Source of the DNA: Actinomycetes bacterium
Lineage (GTDB): Bacteria > Actinomycetota > Acidimicrobiia > Acidimicrobiales > RAAP-2
Assembly: GCA_021778895.1 (NCBI GenBank)
Contig: JAJYBR010000001.1
Coordinates: 292,386 to 356,385, forward strand
Length of the DNA: 64,000 nucleotides
Direction of reading: 5' to 3'
Shown: in pieces, positions 34,259 to 43,350 of the stretch
How the letters are laid out: each line of letters opens with the position of its first letter
How positions within the stretch are numbered: the first letter of the stretch is position 1
Notes under the pieces: generated by a model
The model's input: only the letters and a program-made list of their open reading frames with translations
Told to the model about the DNA's origin: nothing
Database searches by the model: none
Program-made: the position numbers and the translations under genes

Positions 34259-35104
34259 GTGCTCGCACGCGTGCCCGCCAGCTCGGCCAACTTGGGACCG
34301 GGGTTCGACGCGGTGGCGGTCGCCCTGGCGCTCTACATCGAAGTCGAGGTCGTCCCCGCCGCCCACCTGGCGATGTCGACCACGGGTGAGGGAGCCGGGC
34401 TCTTCGACGGTCCCGACCACCTGGCGGTCCGCGTCGTGCGCCAGGTGACGGGCCACGATCGCTTCGCGGTGCGCGTCCACTCGCAGATCCCGCTCTCGCG
34501 GGGCCTGGGCTCCTCGGCGGCGCTGGCCCTGGCCGCCGCGGCGGCCGCCGGGTCCGACGACCCGCTGGCCGTGGCCGTGGAGATCGACGGCCACGCCGAG
34601 AACGCCGCGGCGTCCGCCCGCGGTGGGCTCGTGGCCGCCCGGACGTCGCCCTCGGGCGTGGAGGTCGTCGATCTCGCTCTCGATCCGGCGTGGCGCTTCG
34701 TCGTGGTGATCCCCGAGGCCCTGCTGGCGACGGCCGACGCCCGCGCCGCCCTGCCGGGCACCGTCGACCGGGCCGACGCGGTGTCCAACCTGTCGGGCCT
34801 GGCGTTCGTGCTGGCCGGCCTCGGTGACCACCGGCACTTCGTCGCCGGGGCCATGGCCGACCGCCTGCACCAGCCCTTCCGCGCGGCCCTGTTCCCCGAG
34901 GCCGAGACGATCATGCGCACCCTGCGCGATGCGGGGGCGGTGGACGCCTGCTGGTCGGGTGCGGGCACGACCATGCTCGGCCTGGCGACCCAGGAGCACG
35001 CCGCGGCAGTGGCGACAGCCACGGCGCACGAGCTGTCCCGCGCCGGTGTCGCGGCGCGGGTGGAGGTGCTGGACGCGGATCGCGGCGGCCTGGTCGTGCG
35101 GTGA
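34259..35104 (+). CDS. thrB: Homoserine kinase
   Basis: ThrB phosphorylates homoserine on the way to threonine. The 281-residue GHMP kinase begins VPASSANLGPGFDAVAVAL and has the ATP loop SRGLGSSAALALAAAAA and the C-terminal AVDACWSGAGTTMLGLA. GTG 34259 is the first usable start. No hom or thrC is next to it. A putative threonine/homoserine exporter gene follows with a four-base overlap, which links the two by substrate. Confidence 0.92.
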   Translation: MLARVPASSANLGPGFDAVAVALALYIEVEVVPAAHLAMSTTGEGAGLFDGPDHLAVRVVRQVTGHDRFAVRVHSQIPLSRGLGSSAALALAAAAAAGSDDPLAVAVEIDGHAENAAASARGGLVAARTSPSGVEVVDLALDPAWRFVVVIPEALLATADARAALPGTVDRADAVSNLSGLAFVLAGLGDHRHFVAGAMADRLHQPFRAALFPEAETIMRTLRDAGAVDACWSGAGTTMLGLATQEHAAAVATATAHELSRAGVAARVEVLDADRGGLVVR

Positions 35105-35979
35105 CCACGTCGCGGCGCCGGACGCTGGCCGGCGTCGGATTCATCCTGACCGGCGCGGCGGTGATCCAGTGGTCGGCGACGCTCGTGATACCGGCGTTCG
35201 GCGTCGTGAGCCCGATGGCCGCCAGCGGGTGGCGCTTCCTCGTGGGTGGTCCGGTCCTGTGGGCGCTGGCCCGTCCCAAGCCGTGGCGCTGGACGCGCAG
35301 CCAGCTCGCCGGCACGGTGGCGCTGGGGCTCTCCACGGCGGCCATGAACCTCTGCTTCTACCAGGCGATCGAACGCATCAGCCTGGGCAGTGCGGTCGCC
35401 ATCGAGTACCTCGGGCCCTTCTTCGTCGCCGCCGTGGGCCGCCGGACGTGGCGCCACTTGGCCTTCGTCGCGCTGGCCGGCGCCGGCGTGTGGGCGCTGG
35501 CGCGCCCGGGTGGGGGCATCACGCTCGTCGGGGCGGTCTTCGCCCTGGGGTCCGGCACGTTCTGGGCGGCCTACGCCTTCGCCTCCCACCGGGTGGGCGG
35601 GACGACCGACGGGTTCGGTGGCCTCGCCGTGGCCATGACGCTGTCGGCGCTGGTCACGTTGCCGTTCTCGCTGCGCGCGCTGCCCCAGATCGGCGCCCAT
35701 CCCGCCGTGCTGGCGCGTCTGGCGGTGGTCGGGATCCTGGCGATCGTCCTCGGGTTCGGGGCCGAGCTCGAGGCCCTGCGACGCATCCGGCCCACGATCG
35801 TGAGCGTGCTGCTGGCCCTCGACCCCGCAGTCGCCTTCGTGCTCGGGTGGCTGGTCCTGGGCCAGGGAGTCGACGCGCTCGACTTGCTCGGGCTGGCACT
35901 CGTCGTGGCCGCAGGCATCGGGGTGACGGTCGATGTGACCCGGGAGCCCGCGGGCGGCCTCACTAGGCTAGAGGGGTGA
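35101..35979 (+). CDS. EamA/DMT family exporter, RhtA-like
   Basis: The 292-residue product has about ten hydrophobic helices in two EamA halves. The stretch LSTAAMNLCFYQAIERISLGSAVAIEYLGPFFVA is close to the RhtA (threonine and homoserine exporter) signature, in which an E-[FY]-x-G-P motif follows the N-x-x-[FY]-Y-x-A-[IL]-x-R-I-P/S-L-G run. A second half ends ALDPAVAFVLGWLVLGQ. Its start overlaps thrB (GTGA), which fits export of homoserine or threonine. The substrate is inferred, not shown. Confidence 0.78.
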   Translation: MTTSRRRTLAGVGFILTGAAVIQWSATLVIPAFGVVSPMAASGWRFLVGGPVLWALARPKPWRWTRSQLAGTVALGLSTAAMNLCFYQAIERISLGSAVAIEYLGPFFVAAVGRRTWRHLAFVALAGAGVWALARPGGGITLVGAVFALGSGTFWAAYAFASHRVGGTTDGFGGLAVAMTLSALVTLPFSLRALPQIGAHPAVLARLAVVGILAIVLGFGAELEALRRIRPTIVSVLLALDPAVAFVLGWLVLGQGVDALDLLGLALVVAAGIGVTVDVTREPAGGLTRLEG

Positions 35980-37364
35980 GCGAGCCGCGCACCTTCGCCA
36001 TCAGGACCTTCGGGTGCCAGATGAACGAGCACGACTCCGAGCGCCTGGCCGGACGGCTGCGGGCGGCGGGCCTGGTCAGCGCGGCGGACGAGTCGAGCGC
36101 CGACGTCGTCGTCTTGAACACCTGCACGATCCGCGAGAACGCCGATCTCAAGCTGTTCAGCGCCCTCGGGCACCTCAAGGCCCGCAAGCGGGAGCACCCG
36201 GGCATGCAGATCGTCGTGGGCGGGTGCCTGGCCCAGCACGAGCGCGAGCGGATCCGTGAGCGGGCCGGCTGGGTCGACGTGGTCGTGGGCACCCACAACC
36301 TGCTCGAGACGCCCGCGCTGCTGGAGCGGTCGCGGGTCGAGGGACCCCTCGTCGTCGTGGCCGACGCCCCGGACCCGGTGGCCGCGCGTGACCAGGTCCC
36401 GGCGCTGACCGCGGAGCGTGACGTCCCGTGGGCGGCGTGGATGACGATCCAGACGGGCTGTGACAACTCGTGCAGCTACTGCATCGTCCCCGAGGTGCGC
36501 GGCGGCGAGATCAGCCGGCCGCTCGAGGACCTCGTGGCCGAGGCCGAGGTGCTGGCACGGCGGGGGGTGGCCGAGATCACGCTGCTGGGCCAGAACGTCA
36601 ACTCCTACGGCCGCGACCTCACCGGGCGGGGCACGCTGTTCGGCCCGCTGCTGCGGGCCATCGGCGCGGTGGAGGGCATCGAGCGGATCCGCTTCACGAG
36701 TCCCCACCCCAAGGACCTGCGCCCCGACATCGTGGCGGCGATGGCCGAGACCGACGCGGTGTGTCCCCAGCTGCACCTGCCCCTGCAGTCGGGTTCCGAT
36801 CGGGTCCTGACCGCCATGCGACGCGGCTACCGTGCCGCGCGCTACCTCGAGCGTCTGGCGATGGCCCGGGAGGCCGTCGCCGACCTAGCGGTGACGACGG
36901 ACCTCATCGTGGGCTACCCCGGCGAGACCGACGCCGACTTCGAGGAAACGCTGGCCGTGGTGGCCGAGGCCCACTACGACGGGGCCTACACCTTCGTGTT
37001 CTCCCCGCGCGAGGGCACCCGGGCCGCCCGCCTGGTCGACGACTTCATCGATCCCGGCGTGGTGCGCGAGCGCTTCGACCGGCTCAAGGAGGTGGTGGAC
37101 CGCTCGGCGCTGGCCCGCCACCAGGCGCGGGTCGGCCGCCTGGAAGAGGTGCTGGTCGAGGGACCGGGCAAGCGGCCGGGCCAGGTCAGTGGGCGCACGC
37201 CCCAGGGCAAGCTCGTCCACCTGGCGGCCAGCGACGACCTGAGCGGTGGCACGCTGGCCGAGGTCCGGATCGACCGGGCGGCGCCCTACTACCTGACGGG
37301 CACGGTGACCCGGGTCCTGCGCCCGCCGCGCCACCGTCGCCGCATCGCCCTGTCCGTGTCGTGA
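35976..37364 (+). CDS. miaB: tRNA-2-methylthio-N6-dimethylallyladenosine synthase
   Basis: MiaB is the radical-SAM methylthiotransferase for A37 of tRNA. The 462-residue protein has the N-terminal UPF0004 domain with TFGCQMNEHDSERLAG, NTCTIRENADLK and VVGGCLAQHERERI, three cysteines for the second cluster. The SAM cluster CDNSCSYC holds Cys162, Cys166 and Cys169. A TRAM domain forms the C-terminus. It overlaps the exporter upstream and miaA downstream by four bases each, giving the common miaB-miaA pair. Confidence 0.95.
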   Translation: MSEPRTFAIRTFGCQMNEHDSERLAGRLRAAGLVSAADESSADVVVLNTCTIRENADLKLFSALGHLKARKREHPGMQIVVGGCLAQHERERIRERAGWVDVVVGTHNLLETPALLERSRVEGPLVVVADAPDPVAARDQVPALTAERDVPWAAWMTIQTGCDNSCSYCIVPEVRGGEISRPLEDLVAEAEVLARRGVAEITLLGQNVNSYGRDLTGRGTLFGPLLRAIGAVEGIERIRFTSPHPKDLRPDIVAAMAETDAVCPQLHLPLQSGSDRVLTAMRRGYRAARYLERLAMAREAVADLAVTTDLIVGYPGETDADFEETLAVVAEAHYDGAYTFVFSPREGTRAARLVDDFIDPGVVRERFDRLKEVVDRSALARHQARVGRLEEVLVEGPGKRPGQVSGRTPQGKLVHLAASDDLSGGTLAEVRIDRAAPYYLTGTVTRVLRPPRHRRRIALSVS

Positions 37365-38296
37365 GCGCCCGCGTCGCGGTCGCGGTGGTGGGGGCCACGG
37401 CGATCGGGAAGTCGTCGCTGGCCCACGCGTTCGCGCGACAGCACCCTGGATGCGAGATCGTGGCGGCCGACGCCATGGCGGTCTATCGCGGCATGGACCT
37501 GGCGACGGCCAAGCCGACCCGGGCCGAGCAGGCGGAGGTCCGCTACCACCTGGTCGACGTGGTGGAGCCCGCCGAGCCCTTCACCGTGGCCGCGTGGCAG
37601 GGCGCGGCGCGCGCCGCCCTGGCCGACGTGTGGGCGCGGGGGGGTCGGGCGCTGGTCGTGGGCGGCACGGGTCTCTACCTGCGGTCCCTCGTCGATGGGC
37701 TGGCCTTCCCGGGCCAGTTTCCCGCCCTGCGGGCCGAGCTCGAGGAGCGCGCCGCGCGCGGCGAGGACCTGGCTGCGTTGCTGCGGGCCGCCGATCCGCA
37801 GGCGGCGGCGCGGATCGAGCCCACCAACGCGCGCCGCGTCGTGCGGGCGCTCGAGGTCACTCTGGGCTCGGGCCGACCGTTCTCCTCCTACGGTCCGGGA
37901 CTGGCGACCTACGGGCCGCCGCGCCTGTGCCAGGTCGGGCTGCGCGTGCCGCTGGCCGAGCTCGACGCGCGCATCGAGGAGCGTCTGACTGCGTGGGTGG
38001 CCGACGGGCTCGTCGACGAAGTGCGCGCGCTCGCCGCACGGCCGGGGGGGCTGTCGGCGACGGCGCGCCAGGCCGTCGGGTACCGCGAGCTGCTGGACTG
38101 GTTGGAGCAGGGGGGCAGCCTCGAGGCCGCCGTCGCGGCCGCGGTGACTGCGAGTCGCCGCCTGGCGCGCCGGCAGGTGCGCTGGTTCGCGCGCGACCCG
38201 CGCATCGAGTGGTTCGACGACCCCGCCGATGCCGCCACGCGCCTGGAGACGCTGGTGAACGATCCTGAGGGATCCGTGCGAGACTGGGACGCGTGA
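37361..38296 (+). CDS. miaA: tRNA dimethylallyltransferase
   Basis: MiaA adds dimethylallyl to A37, making the substrate of MiaB. The 311-residue protein has the P-loop GATAIGKSSLAHAFA, ADAMAVYRGMDLATAKPT, HLVDVVEPAEPFTVAAW, VGGTGLYLRSLVDGL and NARRVVRALEV. GTG 37361 overlaps the miaB stop. dapF follows with another four-base overlap. Confidence 0.95.
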   Translation: MSARVAVAVVGATAIGKSSLAHAFARQHPGCEIVAADAMAVYRGMDLATAKPTRAEQAEVRYHLVDVVEPAEPFTVAAWQGAARAALADVWARGGRALVVGGTGLYLRSLVDGLAFPGQFPALRAELEERAARGEDLAALLRAADPQAAARIEPTNARRVVRALEVTLGSGRPFSSYGPGLATYGPPRLCQVGLRVPLAELDARIEERLTAWVADGLVDEVRALAARPGGLSATARQAVGYRELLDWLEQGGSLEAAVAAAVTASRRLARRQVRWFARDPRIEWFDDPADAATRLETLVNDPEGSVRDWDA

Positions 38297-39075
38297 CGCT
38301 GAGATTCCTCCAGAAGTGGCACGGGGCCGGCAACGACTTCTTGGTGGATGTGCTCGACTACGGGACCGCCGCCTGGTGGACGGCGGACCGGGTGCGGGCG
38401 GCCTGCGACCGCCACCACGGCGTGGGGGCCGACGGCGTGGTGGTCGCCGAGATCGGGGCCGAGGGCCACGCCGGTCACGAGGTCGTGATGTCCCTGTTCA
38501 ACGCCGATGGCTCGCGGGCCGAGATGTCCGGCAATGGCATCCGTTGCCTGGCCGCCGGCGTGCGCCGGGCGACGCGGGGACGCTGGACGGAGCTCGACGT
38601 CCTGACTGATGCCGGGCTGCGCACCGTGGAGTTCGATCGCGACGACCCGAGCTGGGCCACCGTCGACATGGGGGACGTCGAGCTGCTCGCGGCGCCCGAA
38701 GGCGCCATGGGAGCGGCGCGCGTGGGCAACCCGCACGTGGTGGTGCTCGACGACGCGGCGTGGAGCGACGCCGATCGCGACGCGCGCGCGGCGCACCTGT
38801 CGGATGTCGTCGGGGGAGCCAACGTGGAGTTCGTCCGCCTCGAGCCGACCGGGCGGGTCGCCATGCGCGTCCTCGAGCGGGGGGTGGGCTGGACGATGGC
38901 CTGTGGCACGGGGAGCTGTGCGGTCGCGGCGGTCCTGCGCGCCCAGGGCCGCGCGGGTGATCGCGTCGTCGTGGCCAATCCCGGGGGTGACCTCGAGGTG
39001 AGCCTGCAAGGGGCGCGGGCCCGCCTGCGCGGTCCGGTCGCCTTCGTCGGCAACGTGGAGTGGTCGACGCATTGA
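38293..39075 (+). CDS. dapF: Diaminopimelate epimerase
   Basis: DapF interconverts LL- and meso-diaminopimelate with two catalytic cysteines. The 260-residue product has LRFLQKWHGAGNDFLVDV, Cys in MSGNGIRCLAAGV, and Cys in WTMACGTGSCAVAAV, both in the family positions. GTG 38293 overlaps miaA; hflX overlaps its 3' end by 16 bases. The order miaB-miaA-dapF-hflX is common in actinobacteria. Confidence 0.95.
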   Translation: MTLRFLQKWHGAGNDFLVDVLDYGTAAWWTADRVRAACDRHHGVGADGVVVAEIGAEGHAGHEVVMSLFNADGSRAEMSGNGIRCLAAGVRRATRGRWTELDVLTDAGLRTVEFDRDDPSWATVDMGDVELLAAPEGAMGAARVGNPHVVVLDDAAWSDADRDARAAHLSDVVGGANVEFVRLEPTGRVAMRVLERGVGWTMACGTGSCAVAAVLRAQGRAGDRVVVANPGGDLEVSLQGARARLRGPVAFVGNVEWSTH

Positions 39076-40343
39076 GTTCCCCGTCGCTGATCGATCGATC
39101 GTTCCGCGAGCGCATCACGCTGGTCGGTGTCATCTTCCCCGGGACGACGGGCGAGGAGATTGAGCGCCAGCTCGACGAGCTGTCACTCCTCGTGGACACG
39201 GCCGGTGCCGACGTCGTGGATCGCGTCATCCAGCGCCGGGACCGGCCCGATCCGGCCACGTTCCTCGGATCGGGCAAGGTGAGCGAGCTCGCCGAGCGGT
39301 GCCTCGAGTACGACGTGGACACGGTGGTCTTCGAGCACGCCCTGACCCCGGGCCAGCAGCGCAACCTCGAGCGGCTGCTCGGGCGCACCGCTATCGACCG
39401 GACGGCGGTGATCCTGGACATCTTCGCCCAGAACGCCCGCAGCCCCGAGGGCCGGGCGCAGGTCGAGCTGGCCCAGCTCGAGTACCGGCTGCCGCGCCTG
39501 CGGCGCAACAGCGGCTCCCTGTCCCAACAGGCCGGGAGGATCGGCACGCGGGGCCCGGGTGAGACCCAGCTCGAGGTCGACCGGCGGCGCGTGGTCCAGC
39601 GCACGCACCACCTACAGGCCGAGTTGCGCGAGATCGAGCGCACCCGCACCCTCCAGCGGCGCGGACGCGACCGGGGCCGCCTGCGCGAGGCGACGCTGGT
39701 CGGCTACACCAACGCCGGCAAGTCGTCGATGCTGAACGCCCTGACCTCGGCCGGCGTCATCGTCGAGGACCGGCTCTTCGCCACCTTGGACCCCCGCACG
39801 CGCCAGCGCCAGCTGCCCGGCGGCGAGGCGATCCTGATCACCGACACCGTCGGCTTCATCTCCAACCTGCCCCACGAGCTGGTCGAGGCGTTCATGAGCA
39901 CGCTGCGCTCGGTGCAGCTGGCGGACCTCCTCGTCCACGTCGTCGACGCGTCGAGTCCCTACGCCGAGCTGCAGATCCGGGCCGTGCACGAGGTGCTGGC
40001 CGCGATCTCGGCCGACCAGGTCCCCGAGCTGCTGGTCTTCAACAAGGCCGACATCGCCCCGGAGCGCGCGAGCGAGTTGGCCGCGGCGTACCCGGGGAGC
40101 GTGGTGGCCGCGGCGCGCACCGGACTGAACCTCGACGAGGTGCTCCGGGCCATCGGCGCCCGGCTGCGCCACCGGGACCGGGTGATGACGGTGCGCGTGC
40201 CGCTGGCGCGCGGGGACGTGCTGGCGGCGGCGCACCGCGAGGGCGACGTCCTCGAGACGCGCGTCGACGACGACGCGATGATCGTGACGGTGGCCGTGGA
40301 CCCCGCGGGCGAGGCGCGCCTTGAGCGCTGGAGGGTCCGGTGA
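39060..40343 (+). CDS. hflX: GTPase HflX
   Basis: HflX is a ribosome-associated GTPase that splits stalled ribosomes. The 427-residue protein has the N-terminal domain with GSGKVSELAERC and VFEHALTPGQQRNLERLLGRTAIDRTAVILDIFAQNARSPEGRAQVELAQLEY. A GTRGPGETQLEVDRRRV helical region follows. The G domain has LVGYTNAGKSSMLNAL, DTVGFISNLPHELVEAFMSTL and VFNKAD. GTG 39060 is used; TTG 39072, overlapping the dapF stop, is an alternative start. Its stop overlaps the dapC start. Confidence 0.95.
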   Translation: MVDALSSPSLIDRSFRERITLVGVIFPGTTGEEIERQLDELSLLVDTAGADVVDRVIQRRDRPDPATFLGSGKVSELAERCLEYDVDTVVFEHALTPGQQRNLERLLGRTAIDRTAVILDIFAQNARSPEGRAQVELAQLEYRLPRLRRNSGSLSQQAGRIGTRGPGETQLEVDRRRVVQRTHHLQAELREIERTRTLQRRGRDRGRLREATLVGYTNAGKSSMLNALTSAGVIVEDRLFATLDPRTRQRQLPGGEAILITDTVGFISNLPHELVEAFMSTLRSVQLADLLVHVVDASSPYAELQIRAVHEVLAAISADQVPELLVFNKADIAPERASELAAAYPGSVVAAARTGLNLDEVLRAIGARLRHRDRVMTVRVPLARGDVLAAAHREGDVLETRVDDDAMIVTVAVDPAGEARLERWRVR

Positions 40344-41437
40344 GCTTCGCGCCTCCGCCGTACCCCTACGAGCGCCTCGAGCCCATTCGGGCCCTCGCCG
40401 CGGCAAACGAGGGCGGGGCTCTGGACTGCTCGGTCGGCACGCCGATCGACGAGCCCCCGGCGTTCGTGGCCGAGGAGCTGGCGCGCGCCGGGGGCGTGCG
40501 CGGCTATCCCAGCTCGGCCGGTTCGCCCGAGCTGCGGGCGAGCGCGCGCGGGTGGCTCGAACGACGCTTCGGGGTCGCGGTGGCGCCCGAGCAGCTGGCC
40601 GTGTGCGTGGGCACCAAGGAGTTCGTGGCCAGTGTCGCCGGCTACCTGCGGCTGCGCACGCAGGAGCGCGACACCGTCTTGTATCCCGAGATCAGCTACC
40701 CGACCTACGCCATGGGCGCGATGCTGGCGGGGCTGCGCGCGGTCCCGGTGCCGCGCCGCGCGGGACGGCTGGACCTCAAGGCGATTGCGGCCGACGACGC
40801 GCGCCGCGCCGTGATCCTGTGGTCGAACGCACCGGCCAACCCCAGTGGGGAGCTCGAGGACTTCGCCGCCGTGGCGCGCTGGGGACGCGCGCACGGCGTC
40901 GTCGTGGCCAGCGACGAGTGCTACGCGGACTACACCTGGGACGGCGCGCCCGCGAGCATCCTCCAGACCGGGAGCGACGGCGTGCTGGCCCTCCACTCGG
41001 TCTCGAAGCGGTCCAACCTCGCGGGTGCGCGCGTCGGCTTCTACGCGGGCGATCCCGACCTGGTCTCCTACCTCCAGCTGGTTCGCCAGCACGCGGGCCT
41101 CATGGCGGCGGGACCGACCCAGGCGGTCGCCCGGCGCGCCTACGAGGACGACGCGCACGTCGAGATCCAGCGGCGGCGGTACCGCGAGCGCCTGGAGATC
41201 CTGGCCGACGCCCTGGCGCGCGTCGGGATCGACGCCCCGCTGCCCGCGGGCGGCTTCTACCTGTGGGCGTCGCGACCGGGCGTGGACGGCTGGGAGCTCG
41301 CCCGCGAGCTGGCCGAGCGGGCCGGCCTGGTCGTGAGTCCCGGCGAGTTCTACGGCCCGGCCGGTGCCGGCCACGTGCGCATCGCCGTGGTGCAGCCGAC
41401 GGATCGGCTGGCCGCGGCGGCGCGGCGCCTCTCCTAG
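40340..41437 (+). CDS. dapC: Succinyldiaminopimelate transaminase (class I/II aminotransferase)
   Basis: DapC transfers an amino group to N-succinyl-2-amino-6-ketopimelate. The 365-residue PLP enzyme shows DCSVGTPIDEPP, GYPSSAGSPELRASARGWLERRFGV, GTKEFVASV, NPSG and SDECYADYTWD. The PLP lysine is Lys223 in LHSVSKRSNLAGARVGFYAGD. The N-terminal YPYERLEPIRALA and the PSSAGSPELR segment resemble the actinobacterial DapC group. dapD and dapE follow, which supports the specific assignment over a general aminotransferase. Confidence 0.88.
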   Translation: MSFAPPPYPYERLEPIRALAAANEGGALDCSVGTPIDEPPAFVAEELARAGGVRGYPSSAGSPELRASARGWLERRFGVAVAPEQLAVCVGTKEFVASVAGYLRLRTQERDTVLYPEISYPTYAMGAMLAGLRAVPVPRRAGRLDLKAIAADDARRAVILWSNAPANPSGELEDFAAVARWGRAHGVVVASDECYADYTWDGAPASILQTGSDGVLALHSVSKRSNLAGARVGFYAGDPDLVSYLQLVRQHAGLMAAGPTQAVARRAYEDDAHVEIQRRRYRERLEILADALARVGIDAPLPAGGFYLWASRPGVDGWELARELAERAGLVVSPGEFYGPAGAGHVRIAVVQPTDRLAAAARRLS

Positions 41438-41461
41438 CCGGGCCCGTCCTACCATGGGCTC

Positions 41462-42286
41462 GTGACCAGCCTCGAGCAGCGCATCGGCGAATGGCATGAC
41501 CGGATCGACACCCTCGACCCGTCCGACGTCGATGCACGACGCGATGTGGAACTCGTGCTCGCCCAGCTGGACGACGGGCGCGTTCGCGTGGCCGAGATCG
41601 GTCGCGAGGGCGACGTCGTGGTCCACGAGTGGGTGCGCCAGGCGATCCTGCTGGCCTTCCGTCTGCGGGGACTCGAGCGCCACGAGGTCGGTCCCTTCGA
41701 GTACGTCGACCGGCTCGATCTGAAGGGTGACCTGGAGCGGCGCGGGGTTCGTGCCGTTCCCGGTGCGATCGCGCGGCGGGGGAGTTACCTCGCCCCGGGG
41801 GTCGTTCTCATGCCCAGCTTCGTGAACATCGGGGCGTGGGTGGGGCCGGGCACCATGGTGGACACGTGGGCGACCGTCGGCAGCTGCGCGCAGATCGGCG
41901 CCAACGTGCACCTCGCAGGCGGCGTCGGCATCGGCGGGGTGCTCGAGCCCCCGGGGGCCGCTCCTGTCGTGATCGAGGACGACGCCTTCATCGGCAGTCG
42001 CAGCATCATCGTCGAGGGTGCGCGCGTCGGCCGGGGCGCGGTCATCGGTGCCGGCACGGTCCTCAATCCCTCGATCCCGGTGATCGACGCGAGCTCGGGA
42101 GAAGAGGTCGCCCGGGGCTACGTCCCCGACTATGCGGTGGCAGTCGCCGCCCAGCGCCGACGGGAGTTTCCCGGCGGGGAGTTCTTCTTGCCCTGCGTCC
42201 TGATCATCCGGCGCCTGAGCGAAGGGGAGCGGCACGACAAGGCCGCCCTCAACCAGGTGCTGCGCGACCACGGGGTCGCGCCGTGA
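41462..42286 (+). CDS. dapD: 2,3,4,5-tetrahydropyridine-2,6-dicarboxylate N-succinyltransferase
   Basis: DapD succinylates tetrahydrodipicolinate. The 274-residue protein has the left-handed beta-helix with hexapeptide repeats: RRGSYLAPGVVLMPSFVNIGAWVGPGTMVDTWATVGSCAQIGANVHLAGGVGIGGVLEP, then VIEDDAFIGSRSIIVEGARVGRGAVIGAGTVL. It matches the E. coli-like DapD (about 274 residues), not the longer mycobacterial type. GTG 41462 lies 24 bp after dapC; its stop overlaps dapE. Confidence 0.95.
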   Translation: MTSLEQRIGEWHDRIDTLDPSDVDARRDVELVLAQLDDGRVRVAEIGREGDVVVHEWVRQAILLAFRLRGLERHEVGPFEYVDRLDLKGDLERRGVRAVPGAIARRGSYLAPGVVLMPSFVNIGAWVGPGTMVDTWATVGSCAQIGANVHLAGGVGIGGVLEPPGAAPVVIEDDAFIGSRSIIVEGARVGRGAVIGAGTVLNPSIPVIDASSGEEVARGYVPDYAVAVAAQRRREFPGGEFFLPCVLIIRRLSEGERHDKAALNQVLRDHGVAP

Positions 42287-43344
42287 GCGTGCTGGCGCGC
42301 GCCTACGAGTACGTGACGACGCCGTCGGTGAGCCGGAACGAGGCGCGCCTGGCCACCGAGATCGAGACGACCCTGCGGACCGCGCCCCACCTGCGCGTCG
42401 AACGGGTCGGGGACAACGTGGTGGCGGCCACGCGCGGTGCGGCGTCCCTGCGCGTCCTCGTCGCCGGCCACTTGGACACGGTGCCGGGCGACCTCGGACG
42501 CGTCGCCTGGGACCGCGAGGAGCTCACGGGGCTCGGGGCCGTCGACATGAAGGGCTCGCTCGCCGTCATGGTCGACCTCGCACTGGCCCCACCACCGTCG
42601 GGCATCGAGGTGACCTGGGTCTTCTACGCGCGCGAGGAGGTGTCGAGGGCGGAGTCGGGTCTCCTCGAGATCGCGACACTGCGACCCGACCTCCTGCAAG
42701 CCGACGTCGCCGTCGTGGGTGAGCCCACGGGAGGCGCCGTCGAGGCCGGGTGCCAGGGGTCGCTGCGCGTGCGGATCACGATGCGCGGCGTCGCCGCCCA
42801 CACGGCGCGTCCCTATCGGGGTCGCAACGCCATCCACCGCCTGGGCGCTGTGGTCGAGCGGATCGCCGGATACGTCCCGCGCCGGGTCACCCTCGACGGC
42901 GTCGCCTTCGCTGAGCAGCTCCAGGTGGTGCAGATCGCCGGCGGCATCGCGAGCAACGTCGTGCCCGACGAGGCGTCGTGCGTCATCAACCACCGCTTCG
43001 CGCCGGACCGCGACATCGCGTCAGCCAGCGAGTGGTTGCGCGAGTACGTGGCCGACGTGATGGACGAGCGCGACGACGTGGTGATCGAGGACACCGCGCC
43101 TGCGGCGAGCCCGCGCCTGGACGACCCGCGACTCGCACATCTGGTCGAGCTGAGTGGTCAGCCGGTGCGCGCGAAGGTGGGCTGGACCGATGTGGCGACG
43201 CTCAACGAGCTGGGCATCGCGTCGACGAACTTCGGCGCGGGAGATCCCGAACTGGCACACCACCGTGACGAGCGGATCACGCGGACGGAGATCGAGACGT
43301 ACGCGGACGTGCTTGGTCGGTGGCTGGCCTCACTGGGCTCGTAG
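42283..43344 (+). CDS. dapE: Succinyl-diaminopimelate desuccinylase
   Basis: DapE removes succinate to give LL-diaminopimelate. The 353-residue M20 peptidase-fold enzyme has VAGHLDTVPGD (zinc His and its neighbour Asp), GLGAVDMKGSLAVMVDLAL (bridging Asp), YAREEVSRAESGL (catalytic Glu and ligand), and VGEPTGGAVEAGCQGSLRVRITMRGVAAHTARP. GTG 42283 overlaps dapD by four bases. The gene ends 6 bp from the end of the convergent lexA. Confidence 0.92.
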   Translation: MSVLARAYEYVTTPSVSRNEARLATEIETTLRTAPHLRVERVGDNVVAATRGAASLRVLVAGHLDTVPGDLGRVAWDREELTGLGAVDMKGSLAVMVDLALAPPPSGIEVTWVFYAREEVSRAESGLLEIATLRPDLLQADVAVVGEPTGGAVEAGCQGSLRVRITMRGVAAHTARPYRGRNAIHRLGAVVERIAGYVPRRVTLDGVAFAEQLQVVQIAGGIASNVVPDEASCVINHRFAPDRDIASASEWLREYVADVMDERDDVVIEDTAPAASPRLDDPRLAHLVELSGQPVRAKVGWTDVATLNELGIASTNFGAGDPELAHHRDERITRTEIETYADVLGRWLASLGS

Positions 43345-43350
43345 CAGCAT

